64,000 nucleotides of DNA from Hymenobacter aranciens. Lineage in GTDB: Bacteria > Bacteroidota > Bacteroidia > Cytophagales > Hymenobacteraceae. Made by a program: the position numbers and the translations under genes. The stretch is from assembly GCF_030580865.1 (NCBI RefSeq), contig NZ_JAUQSY010000021.1, forward strand, positions 18,129-82,128. Reading direction: 5' to 3'. The notes below the pieces were generated by a model. That model did no database searches. It was given only the letters and a program-made list of their open reading frames with translations, and had not been told where the DNA came from. Of this stretch, positions 34,474-44,021 are shown one piece after another; the stretch's first letter is position 1; every line of letters starts with the position of its first letter.

Positions 34474-37400
34474 TTACTCTACCACCAGCCGCTGGCTAAG
34501 CTGCCGGCCCGCCGCCGTGCGTAGCTGCACCACGTAGGTGCCCGGCGCCAGGCCCGTGAGCGGCAACACGGCCCGGCCCCGCGCCGCCGCAGGCACTGCC
34601 TGAGTGCGCAGCAGCTGCCCCAGCGTATTGTACACCTGCGCCGTGGCTGCCTCGGCCCCCATGCTGGCTTCGAGCTGCACAGTGCCGTGGCTGCCGGCCG
34701 GGTTTGGATAAAGCCGCAGGATGGTGCGGGGCGCGGCCGGGCCCCGGGTGCTCAGGCCGGTGCCGCCATTGAGATGCAGCATCAGGTTGGTGCCAGTGCC
34801 ACTTACCACGTCAAGGTCGCCGTCGCGGTCGAGGTCGGCGAGGGTGAACGAGGTGCCGGGGTTGCCCAGAAAGACTCCCCCGGGAGGCGGGCTGAATGGC
34901 GGGCCCAGGCTGCCGGGATGCAGCCGCATAGCCACCGAGCCAGCGGCCGGAATGAACGCGGCCACATCCAGGTCGCCGTCGTGGTCGAGGTCGGCCACCT
35001 GCAGCTGGTTGGCGCCATTATCAACCGGAATGCTGCGGGCCAGCACGAAGCGCTGCACACCGTCGTTGCGGTAAATCAGCACTTCGCTCGCCAGAGTGGT
35101 GCGGTCGCGGTTCAGCACCACCAAGTCGAGGTCGCCGTCGGCATCCATGTCGGCCAGGCGCACGTCCTGCGCCGAGGACGAGCCCGCTAGCACCAGCCGG
35201 TACTCGTCAGGCGACATTGCCGGGGTGTTGCGGTAGTTATACCACACTCCTACGTAGTTACTGGCGGCACTGGTATATACGAAGTCAAGTGAGCCATCCT
35301 GGTCGAGGTCGCCGACTGCCAGGCCATACGCACTATCCTGCGCGTGATAAAGCATGAAGCCCGGCGCCTGGAAGCCGCCCAGGCCATTGCCGGCGTATAT
35401 GTCGACCGACGAGTGGGCGCTGGCCACCAGGTCGAGGCTGCCGTCGGCGTTCATGTCGGCCAGGCGCAGGGCGTAGGGGGCATTAGGGCCGCCAAAGCTG
35501 CTGCCCGGCGCAAACGTGCCGCTGCCATTGTTCAGCAGCACCTGCAGCTGGCCGCTGCCGGCCCCCGTCACCACGTCGAGGTCGCCGTCGTTGTCCACAT
35601 CGCCCACCGTTAGCACCGTGGCACTGCCGGCCGCCACGGCATAGGCCGGCCAAAAGGCCGCTTGCCCGGCGTTGGTATTGAGGCGCACTTCCAGGGTGAC
35701 GGTTGCCGCCGGGGTGCCTGCCAGGCTGAGCACATCGAGGGCGCCGTCGCCGTTCACGTCGGCCACGGCGGTAGCCTGCTGGGCGGCTGTTCCCGGCAAC
35801 ACCGATGGTACGCTCGTGGGCGGGCTGAAATTACCCGTGCCGTTACCGGCCGTAGCGGCCGTGAACTGGTACACTTCGGCGCGTACCGGGCCGGCGCCGG
35901 GCCCGGCCAGGGTGGCGGGCACCGTCACGCTCACCTGCTCGCCGGGGGCAAATGGCACGCCGGGCACGAAGCGCAGCCCGGCCGTGCCACCGCCGGTGTA
36001 GCTGCCGCTACGCCGGCCCTGGCGCAGGTTGCTGCTCACGGTCCAGCCATCGGCGGTGGCGGCCGCAATAGGCTGTGAGAACGTTAAATCGAGCGCCGCG
36101 CCGAAACCGGCCGCAACGGTATTGCGGGCGGGCACTTGGGCCGTGAGCTGCACCGGGGCCTGGGCCGGACCGTTGCGCCACAGCTGTACGCTGGTGGCAA
36201 ACCCGGCCAGCATGTCCAGGTCGCCATCGTTATCGAAGTCCGCCATTGTCAAATCGTTATGGCTGGCACCCAGCGCAAACCGGACCGGCGTAAATACGCC
36301 GCTCCCCCGGTTGAGCAGTAGCGTGGCCAGGGCGCTGCCGGTGAGCGTGTAGGCATCGGTGAGCAGCAGGTCGAGGTCGCCGTCGGCATCCACGTCGCCC
36401 AGCACTGGTTTGGTTCCGGTAAGGGTGCTGTTCAGCGGGGGAGTGAGCACCGTGGCAAACTGGCCGGCACCGTTATTCGCCAGCACCGGCAGCTTCAGGC
36501 CGAACGTAACGCCGAGCAAATCAAGGTCGCCGTCGCCGTCCAGGTCGGCCAGCGCTACGTCTCTCAAGCCAGTGCCTCCGAAACTAACCTGCTGGGTGCC
36601 GCCAAATTGCCCGGTTCCGTCGTTGAGGCGTACGCTGGCAGATTGAACCATTGACGAGCTACTGGCTACCACCAGGTCGAGGTCACCGTCGCTGTCGATA
36701 TCGCCCAGCGCCAGGCTTTCGGGATAGGCCAGTACGCTCGCATCGGCACCCGCCCGGAAGCCCCCCCGGCCGTCGCCGAGGCGCGTCAGCACCAGGCCCG
36801 GCACCTGGCTGAGCTGGCTCACCACAAAATCGAGGTTGCCATCGGCGTTGATGTCGCCCACGGCCAGCTTCACGGCATTGGGGCCCAGGGCCACCGACGT
36901 TGGTGCTCCAAACCGGCCCAGGCCGTCGTTGAGCAATACATTGACGGCGCTGTTGGAGGTGCCGGCCCCGGTGGTGAGCAGCGCCAGCACGTCGAGGTCG
37001 CCGTCGTTATCCACGTCGGCCGTAGCTAGTTGGCGGCAAGTGGTGTTGCTCAAGGGTAGCAGCAGGCTGGTGCTGATGCTCAAGCGGCCCGCGCCGTCGT
37101 TCAGGGTCAGGCGGGCCTGGGCGGGCGAGCCCGCCGCCGCATTCTGCTCGCGGGTGAGCAGGTCCGCGAATCCGTCGCCGTTGAAGTCGCCGGGCAGGGC
37201 TTGTTGCGTCGCGGGCCGGTTCAGGGTCTGGGTGTGGGCAAACTGGCCGCGGCCCGCCCCGCTCGTGGCCGTGCGAAACTGAAACACCTGCCCCGTCAGC
37301 ACGGGGTCGCCGGCGAGGCTGCGCAGGCCGGGCGCCACGCTCACGCTCACTTCCTCGCCCGGCGCGAAGGCCGTGGTGGGGGTAAAGCTGAGCGTGTTGC

Positions 37401-40400
37401 CCGTGGCGCTGCCCGTGCCCAGGCGCCGCCCGCGCTGCTGCGCAAATACACGCAGCGCGCCCACGCTGGCCGCCTCCATCGGCAGCGGGAACGTGAGCTG
37501 CAGGCTGCTGCCCACCGGCACGGCCAGCGCATTGCGGGCGGGGCTGACGCTGAGCAGCGTCGGGTTGGGCAGCACCGTGAAATTGGTGCTGCTGGTGGCC
37601 GTGCCGCTGGGCGTGGTGAGGCTCAGGCGGCCCGAAGTGGCCCCGGCCGGCACCGGCACCGTCAGCTCGGTGCCCGACACCACCACGAAGCCCGGCGCCA
37701 TCAGCCCGTTGAAACGGACGGCCGTGGTGCCCCCGAAGTACGTGCCCGTGAGCGTTACCAAGCGCTGCACCGCGCCGCTGCCGGGTGTGAAGCTGGCAAT
37801 GCTGGGCGCGGGCACAACGAACGGCGTACTGCTGCTGCCCGAGCCCGAGGGCGAGGTGAGCACAATGAGGCCGGTGGCCGTGCCGGCGGCCGTGGTAATG
37901 GTAAGCTGCGTGCCCGACACCACCGTAAATGCCACCGGCACACCGCCAATGGTAACGCTGGTAGTCGCCCCCAGTCCGCTGCCGGTGAGGGTGATGACCG
38001 TGCCCGCCGGGCCGTTGGTGGGGGTAAAGCTGGTGATGGCCGGCGGCAGCGGGTGGTTGAAATAAACAAACAAGCCTTTCTTGTTCAGGCTGTCGCCCGC
38101 CATGACCACGTCCAGGTCGCCATCGAGGTCCAAGTCAGCTACATTCATCATCGCCACGCTGACATTGGCATTCAGCGTAAGAGGTGGAGTGCTGAAGGTG
38201 CCGCTGCCATTGTTGCGCAGCACCTGCACGCTCACCGGGCGGCTGTGGCGGGTCGTCAGCAGGTCGAGGTCGCCGTCGGCATCCATGTCGGCCAGGTATA
38301 GCCGGAGTGCTCCGCTGGTGCCGGCCAGCGCCTGCGTGGCCGTGAAATTGCCCGCGCCGTCGCCCTGAAATACCTGCATCGAAGTCTGGGAGCTGCTGGC
38401 CGAGCCGCAGCTTATCAGGTCGAGGTGGCCGTCGCCGTTCACATCGCCCATTTCCAGGGCGCAGCCCCGTTCGCCCTGCGCCATTGGCAGGGGCAGCAGC
38501 GGGGCTGCCACAAAATTGCCACCGCCCGTGCCAAAGCAGTTCTGGAGCAGCATGGTCCCGACGGTCGCAATGTCCAGGCGGCCATCGCTGTCGAGGTCGC
38601 CCAGCCGCAGGGCGATGGCTCCCGGCGCGGCCGTAGCGCCGGGACGGCGCCGCACCCCCCCAGCCCCGGTATTGAGCAGCACCAGCACGCTGTCGGCCGT
38701 GGGGGTAATGGCCGTCAGGTCCATCGTCCCGTCGCCGTCGAGGTCGCCCACGGCCAGGGTATTCACGATGCCCGTGGACACGAACAGCGGTTGCACGGGG
38801 CCAAAATTGCCGTTGCCGGTGCCCGCCCGCCACGCCAGCTGGTCAACTTCGCGGTTGTTGCTGTCAAACGAATGAAAGATGCTCATCACCAGGTCGAGGT
38901 GTGCGTCGCCGTCGAAATCAACGGCCTGCATGGCGCGCGGGTAATCGTTCGACAGCACATTAGCATTGCCGCCGAAGCGCCCCTGGCCGTTGTTGAGCAG
39001 CACCCGCGTCTGCCGGTTCAGCACGTCGTGCGACACCAAATCGGGGGCGCCATCTTCGTTGAAGTCGCCCGTCACATCCTGCAGCATCTCGGTGACGGCC
39101 CCGCTGGAATAGCTGCTCCACAGCAGTGTGCCCCGGCCGGTGCCACTCGTGGCAGCCGTGAAGGTATATACCTGGTCGGCAGCATTAGTCCCAGGGCCGC
39201 CGGGCATCGTCACCTGCACCCGCTCGCCGGCCGCAAAGTCCACCGCCGGGTCGAAATCGCGCCGGGCCGTGCCCGCGCCGCTGCCGCTGCCCGGGCGCCG
39301 GCCCTGGCGCTGGCTGCCATGCACTACCAGGTCGCCGGCGGCGCTGGCGGGCAGGCTTTGGGCAAACGTGAGGCCGATGCTGCTGTTTGGGGGTACGCTC
39401 ACGGCGTTGCGGGCCGGGGTGTAGCCGTTGGGCTGCACCGGGGTGGTCAGGGTGAAGGGGTCGGGGCTGGTGGCCGTGCCGCCGGGCGTGGTCACCACCA
39501 CGGGGCCGGTGACGGCCCCGGCCGGCACCACTGCCGTGCACTGCGTGGCCGACAGCACCGTCACGCCGGCGGCTGCCACGCCCCCAAACGTGATGCGGCG
39601 GGCACTCCGCAGGTTGGTGCCGCTCAGCACCACGCGGGTGCCCACCGGCCCCTGGGCCGGAGTCAGCGCCGTGATGCCCGGCGCGCCCGTGCCCTGGTTG
39701 CGCCGCAGCACCAGCGTTGCCTGCGCATCATTGGTAAACACCACGTCGAGGTCGCCGTCGCCATCGAAGTCGCCCAGCTCCGGGAGGCTGACGAGCTGTC
39801 CGGCCAGCCCGATAGTAGTGGTGGTGGGAAGCTGCAGGCGGCCCTGGCCGTCACCCAGCAGCACGTCCAGCTTGGGCGTCAGGGTCGAAAAAGAGCTTAC
39901 GCCGCTCAAGGTCAGCACGTCGAGCCGGCCATCGGCGTTGAGGTCCTGCAGGCGCAGGGCCTGCTGCCCCGCCCCAATGCCGTAGAGAATGCTACGCAGC
40001 CCCATCTGGCCGGTGGGCAGACCCGGCCAGATGGCCACCATTCCTCCCTGCTGACTTAAGCTGTAACTCACCAGCGCCACCGCATCAGGCAGGCCGTCGC
40101 CATTCATATCTCCCACCTGCAGGCCGTTCGCCGTCAGGCCATTGCCAAGCAGCTGGCCCGTGGGCGCCGCCAGGATACCCCAGCCATTGTTGAGGGCCGT
40201 GAGCAGCTGGCTGTCAGTCAGCGTCAGCAGGTCGAGGTCGCCGTCGTTGTCGAGGTCGGCCAGCCGGGCGTAGGAGGTGTTGCCCACCGTGACGGCCGTC
40301 CCGGCCAACGCGAATGCGCCGGTTCCGTTGTTGAGGGCCACCCGCACCGTAAGTCCCTGCATGTACAGCAGGTCGAGGTCGCCGTCGCGGTCGAGGTCGC

Positions 40401-42834
40401 CCACCTGCGGCAGGCGGTATTCGCCCAGCCCACTCAGCTGCGGGCCCGCCACAAAGCGGCCACTGCCGTTGTTGAGCCAGGTGTCGAGGCGGGCCAGGTT
40501 TTGCCCGGTCAGGCTCAGGGCTACCAGCAGGTCGGTGTCGCCGTCGGCATCCACGTCGGCCAGGCTCACGCCGAGCAGGGTGCCCGGCACGGCCGGCAGC
40601 GCCGCCGGGCTTACCGTAAATGTGCCACTGCCGTCGTTAAACAACAATACTACCGGTGTAGCTCCGCTCTGCTGGCCCAGCAAATCCAGGTCGCCGTCGC
40701 TGTCGAAGTCGGCCGCCTGCCAATGAACGGCCAGCTGCGTCAGCGCCGTCGTCGTCATGCCCGTGGCATCGAACAGCCCCTCGCCGGTGCCGCCCGTGGC
40801 CGCCCGAAACTCCACCACCCGCGGCTGCACCACGCCGCCCGCCGTGCCCGTGAGCGTGGCGGGCAGGCTCATGCTCACGCGTTCGCCGGGCCCGAAGGCC
40901 GGGCTGGGGGGGAGGCTGAGCGCGGCCGTGCCGCCGCCGTTCACCGCCCCGGTCTGCGCCCCCCGCTGAGCGCCGAATACCCGCAGCGCCCCCGCCGACA
41001 ACGCCGAAACGGGCGCACTAAACGTAGCGCCGACGGCCGCCCCGGGGGCCACGCTCACTGCATTGCTGGCTGGGCTGGTGCTCACAATGGTTACTGGCGG
41101 CACGGCCCCGGCAGTTACCACGAAGGGCTGCGCACTTTGCGCCGTGCCGCCGGCCGTGGTCACCTCAATAAGCCCGGTGCTGGCCCCGGCCGGCACAGTG
41201 GCGGTGAGCTGCTGCCCGGCCCCGACGATGAAAATGGCTGTCGTGCCGTTGAAGCGCACGGCCGCGGTACTGGCCAGGGCCGTCCCCGAAATGCTGACCG
41301 TGCTGCCCACTGGCCCGGCCCCCGGCGAAAAGCTGGTAATGACGGGCATCGGCACGGGCGGGGCCAGGCCATCGCGGCCCAGCACCACGCGCTTGGTATT
41401 GCCCTCGGCCGTTAGCACGTCGAGGTCGCCGTCGCTGTCCACGTCGCCCAGCGTCACGCCCAGCGTGGTAGCCGCCCCCATAAACGTAGCCTGCAGCTGC
41501 ACCGGGGCATACTGGGCCGTGAAACTGCCACTGCCATTGTTGAGGAAGGTGATAAGCTGGCCGCCGACGCCCTGCGCCACCACCAGGTCGAGGTCGCCAT
41601 CGGCATCTACGTCGCCGGTGCTCAGGCCGGTAGGCGAGCTGCCGGGCGGCAGGGCCAGCGTGGCGGTAGTGGCGAAAGTGCCGGCGCCGTTGTTGAGGCG
41701 CAGGCTCACCGAGCCGTTGATGGCGCTGGCGCTGCTGCCGGCGTTGGTCGTCACCAGGTCGAGGTCACCATCCTGGTCGAGGTCGGCCAGCTGCAGGTCG
41801 GTGGGGCTGGTGCCCACCCCGATAGTAGCCCCGGCGCTGAAGGCCCCCGCGCCGTTGTTTATCTTGCTAAGCACGGAGCCGCTACCCTGGCTGCTAATCA
41901 GCATATCCAGGTCGTCGTCGTGGTCGAGGTCGCCCAGCTGCACGGCCGAGGGCTGGGTGCCCGCTGCCAGTGTCACGGCATTGCTGAAGTAGCCCGAGCC
42001 ATTATTCAGGCCAATGGTCACGGAGTTGCCGGTGGCACTGGCGCTCACGAGGTCAATGTCGCCATCCCCGTCCACGTCGCCGGCGGTCACGCTCACCGGG
42101 GGGCCACCCACGAGGAGCAACTGCGGGGGTAGCCCGCTCACGCCGAAGCTGCCGGTGCCATCGTTCAGGCCGATGGACACGGTGGGGTTGCTGGCATCGC
42201 CGCCCAGCAGGTCGAGCAGGCCGTCGCCGTTGAGGTCAGCCAGGGCAGCGCCGCTGGGGGTGTTGCCCACCAGGTTGTTGCGGTAAGCGGTGAAGTGGCC
42301 GGTCCCGTCGTTCAGAAACGAGAACATGCCGTAGAGGCCGATGCTGGTGAGTAGGTCGAGGTCACCGTCATTGTCGATGTCGCCCAGCAGCTGGTCGCGC
42401 GAGTTGGTCCAGGCTACTTCGGTGGTATCGAGGAAGAACCCCCGGCCTGCACCGCCGGTAGCGGCCGTAAACTGGTACACTTGTTTGCTGGTCCCGGTGC
42501 CAGCCGCATTGGCCAGCGTGCCGGGCACGGTCACACTCACCCGCTCGCCCGGCGCAAAGCTCTGGCTGGGGGTAAAGCTGAGCGTGGCGGTGCCCCCCCC
42601 GCCGATGGTGCCGGGCCGCTTGCCACGGAGCTGGTTGCCATCAACCCGCAAATTGGCCGCCGAGGCGGCCGTGATGGGCTGCGAAAACGTTAAACTCACC
42701 GGCCCGCTGCGCGGGGCGGCAACGGCATTGCGGGCCGGCTGGCGCGTGAGCAGCACCGGCGCCTGGGCCCGGGCCACCGTATTTGCCAGCACTGCCAGCA
42801 TCACCTGAGTAGCGAGAGTAACTATTTTTACCAT
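34474..42834 (-). CDS. Giant FG-GAP/VCBS propeller protein with type IX sorting domain
   Basis: A 2786-residue exported protein. ATG 42832-42834 begins a signal peptide (MVKIVTLATQVMLAVLANTV, then ARAQ). The body has five modules, each opening with an SbsA-type Ig-like domain (PARNAV...LTFSQP, PGERVSVTVP, YQFTAATGG) followed by FG-GAP repeats with Ca-binding-like loops such as GDVDGDGDIDL. I count 35 such loops, seven in each module, as expected for five seven-bladed propellers. Four IPT/TIG-like domains (ITSFSPGAGPVGSTVSISG and relatives) separate modules 1-4. The C-terminus is a Por-type sorting domain (RLYPNPAGSHGTVQLEA, LAPGTYVVQL), so secretion by the type IX system and cell-surface attachment are expected. 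A role in adhesion or matrix binding is inferred. Confidence 0.9.
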   Translation of the reverse strand: MVKIVTLATQVMLAVLANTVARAQAPVLLTRQPARNAVAAPRSGPVSLTFSQPITAASAANLRVDGNQLRGKRPGTIGGGGTATLSFTPSQSFAPGERVSVTVPGTLANAAGTGTSKQVYQFTAATGGAGRGFFLDTTEVAWTNSRDQLLGDIDNDGDLDLLTSIGLYGMFSFLNDGTGHFTAYRNNLVGNTPSGAALADLNGDGLLDLLGGDASNPTVSIGLNDGTGSFGVSGLPPQLLLVGGPPVSVTAGDVDGDGDIDLVSASATGNSVTIGLNNGSGYFSNAVTLAAGTQPSAVQLGDLDHDDDLDMLISSQGSGSVLSKINNGAGAFSAGATIGVGTSPTDLQLADLDQDGDLDLVTTNAGSSASAINGSVSLRLNNGAGTFATTATLALPPGSSPTGLSTGDVDADGDLDLVVAQGVGGQLITFLNNGSGSFTAQYAPVQLQATFMGAATTLGVTLGDVDSDGDLDVLTAEGNTKRVVLGRDGLAPPVPMPVITSFSPGAGPVGSTVSISGTALASTAAVRFNGTTAIFIVGAGQQLTATVPAGASTGLIEVTTAGGTAQSAQPFVVTAGAVPPVTIVSTSPASNAVSVAPGAAVGATFSAPVSALSAGALRVFGAQRGAQTGAVNGGGTAALSLPPSPAFGPGERVSMSLPATLTGTAGGVVQPRVVEFRAATGGTGEGLFDATGMTTTALTQLAVHWQAADFDSDGDLDLLGQQSGATPVVLLFNDGSGTFTVSPAALPAVPGTLLGVSLADVDADGDTDLLVALSLTGQNLARLDTWLNNGSGRFVAGPQLSGLGEYRLPQVGDLDRDGDLDLLYMQGLTVRVALNNGTGAFALAGTAVTVGNTSYARLADLDNDGDLDLLTLTDSQLLTALNNGWGILAAPTGQLLGNGLTANGLQVGDMNGDGLPDAVALVSYSLSQQGGMVAIWPGLPTGQMGLRSILYGIGAGQQALRLQDLNADGRLDVLTLSGVSSFSTLTPKLDVLLGDGQGRLQLPTTTTIGLAGQLVSLPELGDFDGDGDLDVVFTNDAQATLVLRRNQGTGAPGITALTPAQGPVGTRVVLSGTNLRSARRITFGGVAAAGVTVLSATQCTAVVPAGAVTGPVVVTTPGGTATSPDPFTLTTPVQPNGYTPARNAVSVPPNSSIGLTFAQSLPASAAGDLVVHGSQRQGRRPGSGSGAGTARRDFDPAVDFAAGERVQVTMPGGPGTNAADQVYTFTAATSGTGRGTLLWSSYSSGAVTEMLQDVTGDFNEDGAPDLVSHDVLNRQTRVLLNNGQGRFGGNANVLSNDYPRAMQAVDFDGDAHLDLVMSIFHSFDSNNREVDQLAWRAGTGNGNFGPVQPLFVSTGIVNTLAVGDLDGDGTMDLTAITPTADSVLVLLNTGAGGVRRRPGATAAPGAIALRLGDLDSDGRLDIATVGTMLLQNCFGTGGGNFVAAPLLPLPMAQGERGCALEMGDVNGDGHLDLISCGSASSSQTSMQVFQGDGAGNFTATQALAGTSGALRLYLADMDADGDLDLLTTRHSRPVSVQVLRNNGSGTFSTPPLTLNANVSVAMMNVADLDLDGDLDVVMAGDSLNKKGLFVYFNHPLPPAITSFTPTNGPAGTVITLTGSGLGATTSVTIGGVPVAFTVVSGTQLTITTAAGTATGLIVLTSPSGSGSSSTPFVVPAPSIASFTPGSGAVQRLVTLTGTYFGGTTAVRFNGLMAPGFVVVSGTELTVPVPAGATSGRLSLTTPSGTATSSTNFTVLPNPTLLSVSPARNALAVPVGSSLQLTFPLPMEAASVGALRVFAQQRGRRLGTGSATGNTLSFTPTTAFAPGEEVSVSVAPGLRSLAGDPVLTGQVFQFRTATSGAGRGQFAHTQTLNRPATQQALPGDFNGDGFADLLTREQNAAAGSPAQARLTLNDGAGRLSISTSLLLPLSNTTCRQLATADVDNDGDLDVLALLTTGAGTSNSAVNVLLNDGLGRFGAPTSVALGPNAVKLAVGDINADGNLDFVVSQLSQVPGLVLTRLGDGRGGFRAGADASVLAYPESLALGDIDSDGDLDLVVASSSSMVQSASVRLNDGTGQFGGTQQVSFGGTGLRDVALADLDGDGDLDLLGVTFGLKLPVLANNGAGQFATVLTPPLNSTLTGTKPVLGDVDADGDLDLLLTDAYTLTGSALATLLLNRGSGVFTPVRFALGASHNDLTMADFDNDGDLDMLAGFATSVQLWRNGPAQAPVQLTAQVPARNTVAAGFGAALDLTFSQPIAAATADGWTVSSNLRQGRRSGSYTGGGTAGLRFVPGVPFAPGEQVSVTVPATLAGPGAGPVRAEVYQFTAATAGNGTGNFSPPTSVPSVLPGTAAQQATAVADVNGDGALDVLSLAGTPAATVTLEVRLNTNAGQAAFWPAYAVAAGSATVLTVGDVDNDGDLDVVTGAGSGQLQVLLNNGSGTFAPGSSFGGPNAPYALRLADMNADGSLDLVASAHSSVDIYAGNGLGGFQAPGFMLYHAQDSAYGLAVGDLDQDGSLDFVYTSAASNYVGVWYNYRNTPAMSPDEYRLVLAGSSSAQDVRLADMDADGDLDLVVLNRDRTTLASEVLIYRNDGVQRFVLARSIPVDNGANQLQVADLDHDGDLDVAAFIPAAGSVAMRLHPGSLGPPFSPPPGGVFLGNPGTSFTLADLDRDGDLDVVSGTGTNLMLHLNGGTGLSTRGPAAPRTILRLYPNPAGSHGTVQLEASMGAEAATAQVYNTLGQLLRTQAVPAAARGRAVLPLTGLAPGTYVVQLRTAAGRQLSQRLVVE

Positions 42835-42865
42835 AGCCAAATGAGCAAAAGATATATGCGACCAA

Positions 42866-42873
42866 CAAAGCTA
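42866..42873 (-). promoter_or_regulatory. Possible -7 box for the giant gene (TAGCTTTG)
   Basis: On the minus strand TAGCTTTG matches TAnnTTTG, 31 bp before the ATG at 42834. No good TTG occurs at the -33 distance. Its position suggests that 42841-42900 is regulatory, which argues against the plus-strand gene starting at 42841. Confidence 0.4.
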
Positions 42874-42912
42874 CGTATTTACCCGTCTCGCCACGCGCTG
42901 CCGGCGCTGGCA

Positions 42913-43569
42913 ATGCGGCCTGAAATGTCAGCCGCACGCTGCCGGCCAGTCCACTCGGGTAGTCCTCCTCCTCGGTTTCAGCTTTTACTGCTTAGCTCCC
43001 TGCTTCTTAGCCTGCTGCTGCCCGCTGTGGGGTCAGCCCAAGCGCCCCTCGCTCCGGCCTTCGATACCGAGCGGCGCGCTCTCGACTACCGCGCCACCAA
43101 CGTGCTGGGCACCTGGGCGCTGGCCAACGTGGCCGCCGGCACCGCCCTCACCCTGGCCGGCGAGGGCCAAACCAAAGCCTTCGGCCAGATGACCCTCGGC
43201 TGGGGCGCCGTCAACCTGGGCATCGTGGCTGCCATCAGGCTGGGCAAGGGCCGCTCCGCGCCCACCGACCGCGCCGGCACCGTGCGCGCCCAGCTGGCCA
43301 CCGAAAACATCTACCTCCTCAACGCCGGCCTCGACGTGGCCTATCTGGCCGGCGGCTTCTGGCTACTGGAACACGCCAACACCCGCCGCACCCCGGCCGA
43401 TTATCAGCAAAACAAAGGCTTCGGCGAGGCGCTGCTGGTGCAGGGCGGCTTCCTGCTCCTGTTTGATGGCCTGCTGTATCGGGCCCACCACCGACATGGG
43501 AATAAGGGACTGTATCCGCTGCTCAGCCGGGTGCAGACCGTGCCGGGCGGGGTGGCGGTGGTGTGGTAA
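42913..43569 (+). CDS. Exported or membrane protein, DUF6992-like
   Basis: A 218-residue protein if ATG 42913 is used; the frame is open from ATG 42841, only 6 bp from the start of the divergent giant gene, which seems too close. A hydrophobic segment (FQLLLLSSLLLSLLLPAVGS, then AQA) acts as signal peptide. The mature part has further hydrophobic helices (NVLGTWALANVAAGTALTLA, GWGAVNLGIVAAIRLG, LLNAGLDVAYLAGGFWLLEH, FGEALLVQGGFLLLFDGLLY) and ends with HHRHGNK. The pattern resembles DUF6992 proteins of Bacteroidota; function unknown. Confidence 0.65.
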   Translation: MRPEMSAARCRPVHSGSPPPRFQLLLLSSLLLSLLLPAVGSAQAPLAPAFDTERRALDYRATNVLGTWALANVAAGTALTLAGEGQTKAFGQMTLGWGAVNLGIVAAIRLGKGRSAPTDRAGTVRAQLATENIYLLNAGLDVAYLAGGFWLLEHANTRRTPADYQQNKGFGEALLVQGGFLLLFDGLLYRAHHRHGNKGLYPLLSRVQTVPGGVAVVW

Positions 43570-43614
43570 GCTCTAGCTTGCCGTTGGATATCGGGTAAAA
43601 ATTACCCCGAACAC

Positions 43615-43899
43615 CTAAACCAAGGTCGACGAAAACGCCACCGGCGGCGCGGCAAACAGCTTTTTCGTGGCCGGCCACACCTCCCCAAACAGCGCCGAGC
43701 GGCGGTAGTTATCCAGGTCGGCGGCCGAGGCCCAGTGGCTGAAAGTGCAGTAGATGTGGGGCTGGTCGGCATCCTGCCACAGCTCCAGGTGCCGGCAGCC
43801 GGGCTGCTGCCGGATGCGGTGTTCCGAAGCCCGGAACAGCGCCAGAAACGCGGGCACCTGGGTGGGGTCGAAGGTCATGCGGACGACTCGCAGTAGCAT
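43615..43899 (-). CDS. Antibiotic biosynthesis monooxygenase (ABM)-like protein
   Basis: A 94-residue protein from ATG 43897-43899 (MLLRVVRMTFDPTQVPAFLA). The ABM ferredoxin-like fold is indicated by the order RVVRMTF, FLALFRASEHRIRQQPGCRHLELWQD, then YCTFSHWASAADLDNYRRSA and FGEVWPATKKLF. Small ABM proteins act as cofactor-free monooxygenases or heme-degrading enzymes, but many have no known substrate. Longer starts would add a hydrophobic extension not typical of the family. Confidence 0.85.
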   Translation of the reverse strand: MLLRVVRMTFDPTQVPAFLALFRASEHRIRQQPGCRHLELWQDADQPHIYCTFSHWASAADLDNYRRSALFGEVWPATKKLFAAPPVAFSSTLV

Positions 43900-44021
43900 A
43901 AGGTAAGCAGTTGAGAAGAAGAAGGTAGAAATAATGCTGGTTGCAAGCTCAGCCTTAACACAGAATAAACCTAAGACGTAAAGGTCGGTGTCATTCATTC
44001 ATTTTTCCATCTTCACACCTT

